64,000 nucleotides of DNA from Clostridium_AD sp937920395 (GTDB lineage: Bacteria; Bacillota; Clostridia; Clostridiales; Clostridiaceae): positions 13,326-77,325 of the forward strand of contig DAVZGP010000012.1 in assembly GCA_052274345.1 (NCBI GenBank), read 5' to 3'. The notes under the pieces are model-generated. The model had not been told where the DNA came from, did not search any database, and was given only the letters and a program-made list of their open reading frames with translations. Positions 36,331 to 44,411 of the stretch are shown piece after piece. How positions within the stretch are numbered: the stretch's first letter is position 1; every line of letters starts with the position of its first letter. The translations under genes and the position numbers were made by a program.

Positions 36331-37335
36331 CTAAACTTGTTATATTTAGCACTAAATTAGTTATAGTTAACCTTAGATTACATTCTAAAGGCAACCAATT
36401 AATCTAATTATTCTCAAATAATTGTTAATTGTGATTAAAATATCTGTGTTTATATGAATTTTTGTTCCAAAACCTCTAAGATTGCTGTTTACTTATGCTA
36501 TAACACTAAATTGGCTACCATTAATTATAAAATATCGTAAGTAAACAAGTGAATTAATCACAAATAATTTTTTAGAACTAAATTAGTTGCCTTTAGATTA
36601 ATACAATGTAATCCAGAGTTAAAAATACATAATACTACTATTACAAAAATGGGAGTCATGATTACAATTTTGGGACTAAATCATCAATATATTGAAATAT
36701 TTGTAATAAAACTAAGGCATACTGTATTTTACTAGCAATAAAACTCCCAAAATTGTAATATTAATTTGCTAATTCAAATCAAAACTCCCAAAAATGTAAT
36801 CACTAATAAAAAGGTGTTTAATCCGACTATGGGTATGTATTTATATTTAGGTTTATAGCATGTTTAGCTTGAAAATCTATAATATCGTTCAGTAAATCAT
36901 AGTATTTTTATAAAATAGCAGTAAATATTGTCGGATTCAGTTTACCCATAGTTGAACTAGTCACCTTTTATGAACCCTAAATCTGTTATAGTTAATACTC
37001 ACAATGTAATTCAGAGCTAATTTTAACGTAAGTAAAGCAGAAAAGTGGTGATCGGAATACTTATATTATAAAATATTAGGTATTTTGGCGTTCGTTTACC
37101 CAGCTAGCAGATTTAGTTGTTGAATTATAAGGATTTGGAATAAATAAAAGCTTAGGTGCGGGTATTCTATTGATAAAATAGGTTTGAGTGGGTATTCTAA
37201 CGCCAAATTAAAAATAAATGGTTATACTTCAATTAATTTAGTAATATTCTTAATTCTAATTTCTCAAAAGACAAGTATTGCGATCACCTTTTTAATATTT
37301 ATTACACAAAACATAAGTATTCCAATCACTTTTAT
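36331..37335. repeat. 1-kb non-coding field of long imperfect hairpins
   Basis: Four successive long hairpins with nested arms. I: 36376-36613 (pairs 36376-36384/36605-36613, 36387-36395/36586-36594, 36431-36438/36554-36561, 36487-36495/36538-36546). II: 36640-36800, four 17-bp copies of ATTACAA-type/ACTCCCAAAATTGTAAT, two in each direction. III: 36808-36969, around AATCCGACTATGGGTA and its inverted partners. IV: 37047-37329, GTGATCGGAATACTT against two inverted copies, enclosing a further set (TTGGCGTTCGTTTACCC 37085-37101 against GGGTATTCTAACGCCAA 37190-37206). Direct repeats (CTAAAnnTGTTATAnTTA type) lie at 36332 and 36977. No credible gene fits. Confidence 0.7.
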
Positions 37336-37568
37336 AAAAATGATTAACATAAAAAATAAAGCTAACAGGGTTGGCTTACCGTATCAGCTTTTATATGCTT
37401 ATCTATAACGTTCTATGATGCCATTCATACCGTTATATTTGACTTGTAAGACACTTTAGAGATTATCAGATAACGTGATTAGTAAGATTCTAGAGTGTTC
37501 ATAGCTAACACATTCCCATATTGGGATATATATTATCACTAATATTATATAGTAATGATGGGTAAAAA

Positions 37569-37599
37569 AATAATGAGCTTATCAATTCTGCTCATTATT
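37569..37599 (-). terminator. Terminator of the agr module
   Basis: AATAATGAGC pairs with GCTCATTATT around an 11-base loop, followed on the minus strand by a TTTTTTTACCC tail. It lies just past the agrB stop at 37609. Confidence 0.85.
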
Positions 37600-37608
37600 T
37601 GTAATTAT

Positions 37609-38178
37609 TTATTTTTTAATTAATCCATTGTTTATATAGCCCATCATCATCAATATTACAGCTATAAGAATAGATAGCACTGCCGTAGTAAAAAATCTAC
37701 TTGGTATTAGATAACTCAATCCACTCAACAAAAAAATTATAATAATTGAAAAGTTCTTGAGCTTATTTCTTCGTTCTTTACTTTTTATCCTCTTATTAAT
37801 ATTATCTACAGGAGAAAAAATACAAACAAGTAAAACAGAAATAATTAATGCTAATACTGAAATAACGATATTTATTGTTATATATTTACCAATAAAAATT
37901 ATTACGCAGAAAGTTAGAAAACTGATAAAAAAACATCCCCAATAAGTTTTTGCATGGAATCCGCCTGAAAACAATCTTATTGGACAAAAAAACACAAATG
38001 CAACCATGTAATATTGTTGCAATGAAAACAAATAAAATATAATATAATATGGAATAATCTTAGTAACTTCATCAAAAAGACAGAGTAATCCATATTCCAT
38101 TTTTTTTAATTCTAAGTCCGTAAATTGGGAATTTGTTTTTGAGATTTCTTTTACTATACAACAGATTAATTTATTCAT
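37609..38178 (-). CDS. agrB: AgrB-like autoinducer peptide protease
   Basis: Membrane cysteine protease that trims and cyclises AgrD. 189 residues with five to six membrane segments. The AgrB catalytic pair is present as His75 and Cys82 (RLFSGGFHAKTYWGCFF), matching the spacing in staphylococcal AgrB. SPVDNINKRI is also family-typical. Last gene of agrD-agrC-agrB, 13 bp after agrC. Gene order differs from the common agrBDCA. Confidence 0.9.
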   Translation of the reverse strand: MNKLICCIVKEISKTNSQFTDLELKKMEYGLLCLFDEVTKIIPYYIIFYLFSLQQYYMVAFVFFCPIRLFSGGFHAKTYWGCFFISFLTFCVIIFIGKYITINIVISVLALIISVLLVCIFSPVDNINKRIKSKERRNKLKNFSIIIIFLLSGLSYLIPSRFFTTAVLSILIAVILMMMGYINNGLIKK

Positions 38179-38191
38179 TGGTCTATATCCT

Positions 38192-39505
38192 TTACATCTT
38201 AAATTTAACTAGAAATTTGGTTTTTCCCGAAACACGATCTACAGATATGCTCCCATCATTATGCTCGACTAATTGTCTAGTAATATATAGCCCAAACCCA
38301 TGGTCACCTTTTTGCTTCGTTTTTGTAGAAAACCCTTTTTCAAAAATTTTATTTTTTATTTCTTCTGGAATTCCCTCTCCATTGTCTGCTATTTCGATAC
38401 AGAAAGTTGTATTCTCTAAATAAGTAGTAATCGATATTTCCTTATTTTCAGTATATGCTTTTAATTTGAATGCTTCAAATGCATTATCTATAATATTACT
38501 AATAATACTTATTAATTCATCTTCCCTAATTTTTAAAAAATTAAAGGATTCATCAATTATCACATTGAAATCTATTTTATTTTTCATTGCATAGTTATTT
38601 TTTATTGATAGTAATCCATCGATATAATCATTTCCTGTATTTAGATATGTAAATGATGTATGAATTGTATCCGAAATTTTTGATACATATTCTTTTATTT
38701 TCTCAACAGCATTCGGTTTATTTAAACAACATAATGCTTGTATAACATTTATATGGTTAGCATAATCATGTTTTTCTTGTCTGATAATGCTAAGTATTTC
38801 TTCCATATTTGTAATCTGATTCTCTTGAACTTTATATTTATTGTTTATGTTTATCATTTTTTCTTTTTCTTTTAAGCGTAAAAATGCAATTATTAAAAAA
38901 ACAAAAGATATACTAAAGATTAGCATATTATAAGTTTTATTTTTTTTAATATCTAAAACACTGAAAATCAAAATATATATAAACAAATTGAAAATTCCAA
39001 TTTCTATTAAAAATTGAGAAAAAATAAATTCATCTTTATTAATTAATATAATTTTATTTAAATACACATTATATTTTAAAAGTATTATTACAACAAATAC
39101 CTGTAGCATTTTGCAAGCAAATAAGAAGATAAACAAGTATTTATTAACTGACAGAATCCGATTTAATTCCACTTTAAATATAAACATTTCAATGAGTTGA
39201 ACTAAAGTTTCTGTAGTAAATATTATTGTATAAAATAGTGAAAATATGATAGTCGAAGAATAGAGACTTGTTTTTGTAATTAATGTTAATAGTAAAATAG
39301 AAACCACTATAATAATAAGTATACGATACAAATTATTAACATAAAATGTACTAAAACAAGTTACCAAAACGTATATTATACAAAATAACCATGATTTTAT
39401 TTTATTCTCACTTATATACTTCTTTTGATTTGTTAAAGAGCTAAAAACTCCTAATAATATTAATGCTTCTAAGATATCAAGTATTATTTCTCTAGTCACT
39501 GTCAT
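38192..39505 (-). CDS. agrC: AgrC-like sensor histidine kinase
   Basis: 437 residues: six to seven N-terminal membrane segments (about 1-210), then a dimerisation helix with the phospho-acceptor His246 in EKHDYANH, and a GHKL ATPase domain with NIIDNAFEAF (N box), DNGEGIP (G1) and GDHGFGLYI (G2). Typical HPK10-class receptor of cyclic peptides. I start at ATG 39503-39505, after GAGGAGAAG; the frame also opens at a TTG seven codons upstream that overlaps the ribosome site. No response regulator (AgrA) is found in the element. Confidence 0.9.
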   Translation of the reverse strand: MTVTREIILDILEALILLGVFSSLTNQKKYISENKIKSWLFCIIYVLVTCFSTFYVNNLYRILIIIVVSILLLTLITKTSLYSSTIIFSLFYTIIFTTETLVQLIEMFIFKVELNRILSVNKYLFIFLFACKMLQVFVVIILLKYNVYLNKIILINKDEFIFSQFLIEIGIFNLFIYILIFSVLDIKKNKTYNMLIFSISFVFLIIAFLRLKEKEKMININNKYKVQENQITNMEEILSIIRQEKHDYANHINVIQALCCLNKPNAVEKIKEYVSKISDTIHTSFTYLNTGNDYIDGLLSIKNNYAMKNKIDFNVIIDESFNFLKIREDELISIISNIIDNAFEAFKLKAYTENKEISITTYLENTTFCIEIADNGEGIPEEIKNKIFEKGFSTKTKQKGDHGFGLYITRQLVEHNDGSISVDRVSGKTKFLVKFKM

Positions 39506-39525
39506 ATTATATCTTCTCCTCAACA

Positions 39526-39592
39526 AATTATTGACTCTTTTGAAATATTATTGCTAAAACTCATGCGTTCTTTCTCAAAAGAGTCAATAATT
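39526..39592 (-). promoter_or_regulatory. Perfect 18-bp inverted repeat between agrD and agrC
   Basis: AATTATTGACTCTTTTGA (39526-39543) and its exact complement (39575-39592) with a 31-base loop fill the agrD-agrC gap. On the transcript the hairpin follows the agrD stop and is followed by TTTG, so it may be a partial terminator or stabiliser that keeps agrD mRNA above agrCB. Confidence 0.75.
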
Positions 39593-39724
39593 TTACTTTA
39601 AAAATTCATCGGGACAATTAGGTTGATGTGAATTAAGCATTGATGTTGGAACAATAGCTAGTGCTCCAACAAATAATGCTACACATCCTATCATTTTCAT
39701 AGTTTTACTAAAAATTTTTTTCAA
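39593..39724 (-). CDS. agrD: AgrD-like cyclic lactone autoinducer prepeptide
   Basis: 43-residue gene with a TTG start (39722-39724) after GGGAGGG at 7-base spacing. Build is that of AgrD: a basic amphipathic N-terminal leader (MKKIFSKTMKMIG), a hydrophobic middle and the acidic C-terminal recognition tail. The end reads SMLNSHQPNCPDEFLK. In clostridial AgrD the ring residue, usually Cys, lies five before HQP or YQP (compare CLWFT-HQP in C. perfringens); here that position is Ser, predicting a five-residue SMLNS lactone. The only cysteine nearby lies inside the tail after QP. Directly upstream of agrC and agrB. Confidence 0.85.
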   Translation of the reverse strand: MKKIFSKTMKMIGCVALFVGALAIVPTSMLNSHQPNCPDEFLK

Positions 39725-39869
39725 TTTTAACCCTCCCTTCTACTAAAATTAATAATTTTACTTATTAAAATAAGTTATTAATTTATTTATTCTACATAAC
39801 TTTTTATATTCCTTCATTATTTAATATATTTTTACAAAAATAATCAATTTTAAATTAACTAACTAAAAA

Positions 39870-40041
39870 TTACATATTATAGTTTATAATTTTATAAATC
39901 TCATCTAAATAACTTTTAACAATATACTTGTCCAATTCCTAGCTTAGTTCAACAACTTCTTTATCAATTAAGCTATCCCTTTTAGATATTAATTTCTCCA
40001 AGCTCTTTCTAAGTAAATCAATTTTTTATAATCACTTTCAT
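39870..40041 (-). pseudogene. Spo0E-like gene, broken
   Basis: Reads IDLLRKSLEKLISKRDSL, IDKEVVELS, stop, ELDKYIVKSY and so on. The Spo0E signature SQELD is interrupted because the glutamine codon is an amber TAG (39939-39941). The frame is also shifted by one base in an A-run after the original ATG (40039-40041). Two independent lesions show it is dead. An intact relative lies 139 bp upstream. Confidence 0.75.
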
Positions 40042-40126
40042 ATTACCATATATTTCATCATTTCTATAGATAGTTTACATTATTTGTATTTTTCTTAAAT
40101 TAAGGTGATTACCTTTTAAGTAGAAA

Positions 40127-40150
40127 AGGAGCCCTAAGGCTAAGGCTCCT
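40127..40150 (-). terminator. Terminator of the Spo0E-like gene
   Basis: AGGAGCC pairs with GGCTCCT around a ten-base loop; on the minus strand the stem runs into TTTTCTA. 30 bp past the stop. Confidence 0.8.
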
Positions 40151-40179
40151 CGACTAATTTAATACGATAAATCATTAAG

Positions 40180-40338
40180 TTAAATTAATAATTCATCATA
40201 TTCATTTAGTAGCTCATCCAGCTTTTGGCTTAGCGCTACTAGTTTTGGGTCAGTTAACGTTTGCTTTTCATTAATTAACTGATGCATTAAATCTCTTAAT
40301 TCTTCAATCTTTTGTGTTATTTCATTCATGTCCGTCAT
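40180..40338 (-). CDS. Spo0E-like aspartyl-phosphate phosphatase, 52 residues
   Basis: Members of this family remove phosphate from Spo0A-P and so delay sporulation. Two-helix hairpin: helix 1 NEITQKIEELRDLMHQLI, turn with DPKLVAL, helix 2 with the signature SQKLDELLNEY (residues 37-47), matching the family SQxLDxLIxxY. ATG 40336-40338 follows GAAAGGTGGG. It is single, has its own terminator and is carried by the prophage remnant beside the agr module. Confidence 0.88.
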   Translation of the reverse strand: MTDMNEITQKIEELRDLMHQLINEKQTLTDPKLVALSQKLDELLNEYDELLI

Positions 40339-40533
40339 AATATCCCACCTTTCGTTAATAATTATATCGAAAAAGGAATGTTTTATTTAATTTTATCCTG
40401 CACCTATTTTGTAAATTAAAAAAATAAAGCTCCAAGGCATTCCCTAGAGCTTCATTAACAATTCTAAATTTTTTTATAAATTATAAGCCATGGCACATAC
40501 TTATATTGATTACAGTAACTAACCTTCTGCAAA

Positions 40534-40839
40534 TTATAGACTATTATCCTCTAATAGATTAAACAAACCTGTAAATTTTTTAGAATGAGCTTGTCCTTCA
40601 TTAAGACCTTTGTCAGCTCGTCTTTTTATACACCAATATTTAGACCAATATTCACACCAGAATTCACTGTCTTGTTTTTTTTCATAACTTTCTTTATTAT
40701 CATGTTTTCTTTCATGACAATTTTCATATTTGTGTTTTTCTTTACACCAATATTCATAATCATATTTTCTTTCACACCAAAATCTACACCAGTATCTACA
40801 CCAATTTTTATTATTTTGATCTTTTTCATATATTCTCAA
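40534..40839 (-). CDS. Trp-Cys repeat protein, 101 residues
   Basis: Unusual composition. Trp-Cys pairs recur at residues 13, 17, 21, 31, 61 and 69 within a Lys/Tyr/Glu/His-rich background (NWCRYWCRFWCERK, EFWCEYWSKYWC). At DNA level a roughly 12-base unit (TGGTGTAGATAC) repeats. No signal peptide. The start would be TTG 40837-40839 with AAGGAAGTG upstream; a second frame from an ATG at 40827-40829 is also open for 67 codons, so the correct frame is not certain. The Cys and His could bind metal. Function unknown. Confidence 0.45.
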   Translation of the reverse strand: MRIYEKDQNNKNWCRYWCRFWCERKYDYEYWCKEKHKYENCHERKHDNKESYEKKQDSEFWCEYWSKYWCIKRRADKGLNEGQAHSKKFTGLFNLLEDNSL

Positions 40840-40841
40840 AT

Positions 40842-40897
40842 AGTATCACTTCCTTGTCAAAAATTCTATTATATGAATCTTAATTGAAAGTGATACT
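40842..40897 (-). promoter_or_regulatory. Inverted decamers flanking a -10-like sequence
   Basis: AGTATCACTT (40842-40851) and its exact complement AAGTGATACT (40888-40897) flank a minus-strand TATAAT about 40867-40872, just upstream of the Trp-Cys gene. The arms are well placed to be an operator pair. Confidence 0.5.
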
Positions 40898-41638
40898 AGC
40901 ATTAAAAATAGTTAAAAAAGATGTTTGAAAAAAATTAGTACAATCTCTTGATTAGTTTACAATAACAATTATTATAATATATTAATTAAATTAGTTATTA
41001 GCTTGACATATAGGTTTCTAACTACTAATATTTGGGAATGGAAAGGACAGAATTACCCTACTTTCCTAGGATAATCGTTAATATTTGGTTTATGATTAAG
41101 TTATCGAAATCTGTTTATTATAATACCTTTATATACGCTCTACTTCCACGTATACTCACAAACTACTTGTCCATGATTATATTACACCCTGCATCTCTGC
41201 CAGTAGCTACCACCCTAGATAATTTATTAGTCGATTATCTACATTCGACTAAGGGCGAAATGTACAAACAGATTTAAATACAATAACTCCCCATAAATTT
41301 TATAGCATCGGCTTTATGTAACCTACTAGAAATTATTTAGAGTTGCTTCAGTGCTTAGACAACTAACCTACACTTTATTTTTGGGTATAGAAAATAAACC
41401 TCTTGAAATCCCCATATTTTTGAAGTATAATGAGGATAGTGAATTATCCAAGAGAGTTTATTAGTCAATATTCAATTTTCCATAAGGCTCAGTAACTACA
41501 ATTACGAAGCCTTATTTTATTTTTTGTACAAATTCTATTAGGTATTGCCATTTTAACAATTCTAATTAAATTCTAATTAAATTTAATTATTTTCTAATAA
41601 CATATTTTTTATAGTTAATAACTCCTATTTCTTATTTT
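40898..41638. other. Intergenic region between the Trp-Cys gene and the integrase
   Basis: About 740 bp of AT-rich DNA. It contains a long-loop inverted repeat (AATAAACCTCTT at 41393-41404 against AAGAGAGTTTATT at 41450-41462) and a terminator-like hairpin AAGGCT/AGCCTT at 41484-41513 followed by a T-rich run on the plus strand. An 81-codon plus-strand frame at 41032-41277 is open but has no ribosome site or recognisable content. Possibly the lost repressor/control region of the phage. Confidence 0.45.
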
Positions 41639-42577
41639 TTATTTTTTATGAATATTAATATGAACATTATTAAATTCAGATAATATATCAAATTTACTCA
41701 TTTCACTTTTAATATCACTTACAAGAATATTTAAATAATTTTCTGTAATAAGTAAACTACTATGTCCAAGTATTTTTTGCAATATTACGGGATTACCACC
41801 ATTAATAATAAACTTTTTAGCAAATGTGTGTCTATATCTATGAATTCCTGTCCTCATTACTCCTCGATCCCGATTATATTTAATTAAGCTTCCATTAATA
41901 CTTTTATTTACAAGTCTTTTATTATAGGCTGTACAAAATAAATATTCATCATCAGTTTCATTTTGTCTAATCTTGAGATAACCTTTCAATACTTTTATAA
42001 TAGATTTGTTTAAAGGAATAATTAATGGCTTCCTATTTTTAGTTGTATTAATATAAACTACTTCATTTTCAAAATCTAAATCTTTGATTTTAATGCTAGT
42101 AAAACTACTTAATCTTACAGCCGTAGATAATAGAAAATTAATTATAGTCCAGTCTCTATATTCTACAAATGTGCAATGTTTTAGATCAGGTTTCTTTAAT
42201 AGTTTTTTTAGTTCCCAGTCACTATATGTTTCTATTGCTTTTTTATCAAGTTTGGGTAATTTAATGTTGAAATGTTTTAAGTAATCCATTCTCATAAAGT
42301 AATATAATATAGTTTTAAAATCTCTAGTATAAGTGTATAATGTCTGTGAACTTACATTAGTTTTGTTACATTCTATTATAAATTTACTTACGGTTAATTC
42401 ATTCATATCTTTTATGTTCATTTCTTTGTCAATATATCTAGTAACTGCTTTATATACTTCCTCATAATGCGTGATAGTTGCTTTTCTTAAATTCCTTCCT
42501 CTACAATCATCTAAATATTCTTCAAATCCTTTTGCAAAAGTAATACTTTCTTCTTTAATCTTTAGCCTTATTCCCAC
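41639..42577 (-). CDS. int: Tyrosine recombinase (phage integrase)
   Basis: 312 residues: N-terminal SAM-like core-binding domain (about 12-105) and C-terminal catalytic domain. All catalytic residues are visible: Arg155 (STAVRLSS), Lys180, His246 and Arg249 (HRYRH), His272 (GHSS) and the nucleophile Tyr281 (ENYLNI). GTG start (42575-42577) after AGGAGATGG. It lies 114 bp from the right direct repeat, the expected place for the enzyme that inserted this element. Confidence 0.93.
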   Translation of the reverse strand: MGIRLKIKEESITFAKGFEEYLDDCRGRNLRKATITHYEEVYKAVTRYIDKEMNIKDMNELTVSKFIIECNKTNVSSQTLYTYTRDFKTILYYFMRMDYLKHFNIKLPKLDKKAIETYSDWELKKLLKKPDLKHCTFVEYRDWTIINFLLSTAVRLSSFTSIKIKDLDFENEVVYINTTKNRKPLIIPLNKSIIKVLKGYLKIRQNETDDEYLFCTAYNKRLVNKSINGSLIKYNRDRGVMRTGIHRYRHTFAKKFIINGGNPVILQKILGHSSLLITENYLNILVSDIKSEMSKFDILSEFNNVHINIHKK

Positions 42578-42611
42578 AATGTACCATCTCCTATTTATAA
42601 AATAGCGTAAA

Positions 42612-42664
42612 AAAACAAGCCATGCTTAGTAAAAATTCTACTAAAATAACATGACTTGTTTTTG
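42612..42664. terminator. Hairpin between integrase and the GGGtGRT gene
   Basis: AAACAAGCCATG pairs with CATGACTTGTTT through a TAGTA/TACTA middle (42613-42661) with A/T tails on both sides. It now serves as the terminator for the NifU/GGGtGRT operon after the insertion. Confidence 0.65.
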
Positions 42665-42691
42665 GGAAATACTTTTCATTTATCTCATCTA

Positions 42692-42811
42692 AATTTATTT
42701 ACTCATTGCTTCTTCAACTGCAACTGCAACTGCAACTGTAGCACCAACCATAGGATTATTTCCCATACCTATTAATCCCATCATTTCAACATGAGCTGGA
42801 ACTGATGAAGA
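42692..42811 (-). repeat. attR: 3' end of the GGGtGRT gene, 120 bp
   Basis: Direct repeat partner of 32700-32819. The gene stays intact across it, so the element restores its target's 3' end. Confidence 0.95.
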
Positions 42812-43696
42812 TCCTGCGAATTGTGCATCTGAATGCATTCTTCCCATAGTATCTGTCATTCCGTATGAAGCTGGGCCTGCTCCCATATTATCTGGGTGAA
42901 GGGTTCTTCCTGTACCACCACCTGATGCTACTGAGAAGAATTTCTTACCTGCTGCTAATCTTTCTTTCTTATATATTCCAGCAACTGGATGTTGGAATCT
43001 TGTTGGGTTTGTAGAATTTCCTGTAATTGATACATCTACATCTTCTGATTGCATTATTGCAACGCCTTCACGCACATCATCAGCACCGTAACATCTTACT
43101 TTAGCTTTTTCTCCATCAGAGAATGCTGTTTCTTTAACAACTTTTAATTCACTAGTATAGTAATCAAATTTTGTTTGAACATAAGTAAATCCATTAACTC
43201 TTGAAATTATATAAGCTGCATCTTTTCCAAGACCGTTTAATATTACTTTTAATGGTTTAGTTCTTACTTTATTAGCGGCTCTTGCAAGACCAATTGCACC
43301 CTCAGCTGCTGCAAAAGATTCATGTCCAGCTAGGAACGCAAAACATTTAGTATCTTCACGAAGTAATCTAGCTGCTAAGTTACCATGTCCAAGTCCAACT
43401 TTTCTGTCATCAGCAACAGAACCTGGTATACAAAATGATTGAAGTCCTTCGCCTATATATGTTGCAGCGTCTGCTGCTTTAGTGCTACCATTTTTTATTG
43501 CAATAGCTGCTCCAACTGTATATGCCCAACAAGCATTTTCAAATGCTATTGGTTGGATTCCTTTAACTATTTCAAAAACGTCGATACCTTTATCTTCACA
43601 TATTTTCTTTGCTTCTTCTAGTGAATTTATTCCGTGTTTTTTTAATACAGGTAGTATCTGATCTATTCTTCTTTCATAACTCTCAAATAAAGCCAT
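42695..43696 (-). CDS. GGGtGRT family protein
   Basis: 333 residues. The family is named for the motif seen here as SGGGTGRTLHPDN. Ala/Gly-rich, cytosolic, no membrane segment; biochemical role not established. It is commonly paired with a NifU-like scaffold protein, as here (stop-to-start gap 22 bp), which suggests a link to Fe-S or metal cofactor handling. Its final 37 codons were supplied by the integrated element. Confidence 0.88.
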   Translation of the reverse strand: MALFESYERRIDQILPVLKKHGINSLEEAKKICEDKGIDVFEIVKGIQPIAFENACWAYTVGAAIAIKNGSTKAADAATYIGEGLQSFCIPGSVADDRKVGLGHGNLAARLLREDTKCFAFLAGHESFAAAEGAIGLARAANKVRTKPLKVILNGLGKDAAYIISRVNGFTYVQTKFDYYTSELKVVKETAFSDGEKAKVRCYGADDVREGVAIMQSEDVDVSITGNSTNPTRFQHPVAGIYKKERLAAGKKFFSVASGGGTGRTLHPDNMGAGPASYGMTDTMGRMHSDAQFAGSSSVPAHVEMMGLIGMGNNPMVGATVAVAVAVEEAMSK

Positions 43697-43718
43697 TATA
43701 TTATTCCTCCTTTTTATA

Positions 43719-44411
43719 TTATTTTTGTCTTGGATCGATTACTGTTACTGCTTCGTCAAATCTACCGTAAGTTCCAGTAGCTTTTTCCATAGCTTCGTTA
43801 GCGTCCATACCTTTTTTAACCATATCCATCATTTTTCCAAGTTGAACGAATTTATATCCTATTATTTCACTATTTTTATCAAGTGCAATATTAGATACAT
43901 ATCCTTCAGCCATTTCTAAGTATCTTGGTCCCTTAGCTAGTGTTCCATACATAGTACCAACTTGACTTCTAAGGCCTTTACCTAAGTCTTCAAGTCCAGC
44001 ACCGATAGGTAGTCCACCTTCTGAGAAAGCAGTTTGAGTTCTTCCGTATACTATCTGAAGGAATAATTCTCTCATAGCTGTGTTTATTGCATCACAAACT
44101 AAATCTGTATTTAATGCTTCTAAAATAGTTTTTCCTGGAAGTATTTCTGCAGCCATTGCAGCTGAGTGAGTACTACCTGAGCATCCTATTACCTCAACTA
44201 ATGCTTCTTGTATTATTCCGTCTTTCACGTTTAATGTAAGCTTACAGGCACCTTGTTGAGGAGCGCACCAGCCAATCCCGTGAGTTAAACCTGAGATATC
44301 TTTAATTTCTTTACTTTGTACCCATTTTCCTTCTTCAGGAATTGGTGCTGAACCATGATTAGGTCCTTTAGCAACACAAATCATTTCTGAAACTTCTGTT
44401 GAATAAATCAT
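43719..44411 (-). CDS. NifU-like iron-sulfur cluster assembly scaffold protein
   Basis: 230 residues. A NifU N-terminal-like domain carries the cluster ligands as Cys in GWCAPQQGACKL and in VIGCSGSTHSAA, then Cys in DLVCDAINTAM. The C-terminal part (about 120-230) is specific to this GGGtGRT-associated subgroup. First gene of a two-gene operon. Cluster scaffold role is inferred from family. Confidence 0.85.
   Translation of the reverse strand: MIYSTEVSEMICVAKGPNHGSAPIPEEGKWVQSKEIKDISGLTHGIGWCAPQQGACKLTLNVKDGIIQEALVEVIGCSGSTHSAAMAAEILPGKTILEALNTDLVCDAINTAMRELFLQIVYGRTQTAFSEGGLPIGAGLEDLGKGLRSQVGTMYGTLAKGPRYLEMAEGYVSNIALDKNSEIIGYKFVQLGKMMDMVKKGMDANEAMEKATGTYGRFDEAVTVIDPRQK

Larger units (their letters stand above)
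32700..42811. mobile_element. Integrated prophage remnant, about 10 kb
   Basis: Bounded by 120-bp direct repeats made from the 3' end of the GGGtGRT gene, with a tyrosine recombinase just inside the right repeat. Phage genes present are the terminase small subunit, XhlA-like protein, amidase and holin; the large terminase, portal, capsid, most tail and replication genes are missing. Several pieces are broken (amidase, tail fragment, one Spo0E). Cargo comprises agrDCB, a Spo0E-like gene and a Trp-Cys repeat protein. It is therefore unlikely to form particles alone, though the integrase and both att copies look intact and excision may still be possible. Confidence 0.9.

Noticed and set aside
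37184..37408. 74-codon plus-strand frame in the hairpin field
   Set aside because: The protein repeats (ITFLIFITQN, IPITFIK) are just translations of the inverted DNA repeats.
41032..41277. 81-codon plus-strand reading frame
   Set aside because: No ribosome site, TTG start, no recognisable family and low codon plausibility. Kept only as a note in the intergenic entry.
42695..44411. Glycine/betaine reductase (grd) complex genes
   Set aside because: The first impression came from the Ala/Gly-rich C-terminus. The GGGTGRT motif and the NifU-like partner identify the pair better, and no selenocysteine or grd neighbours are present.
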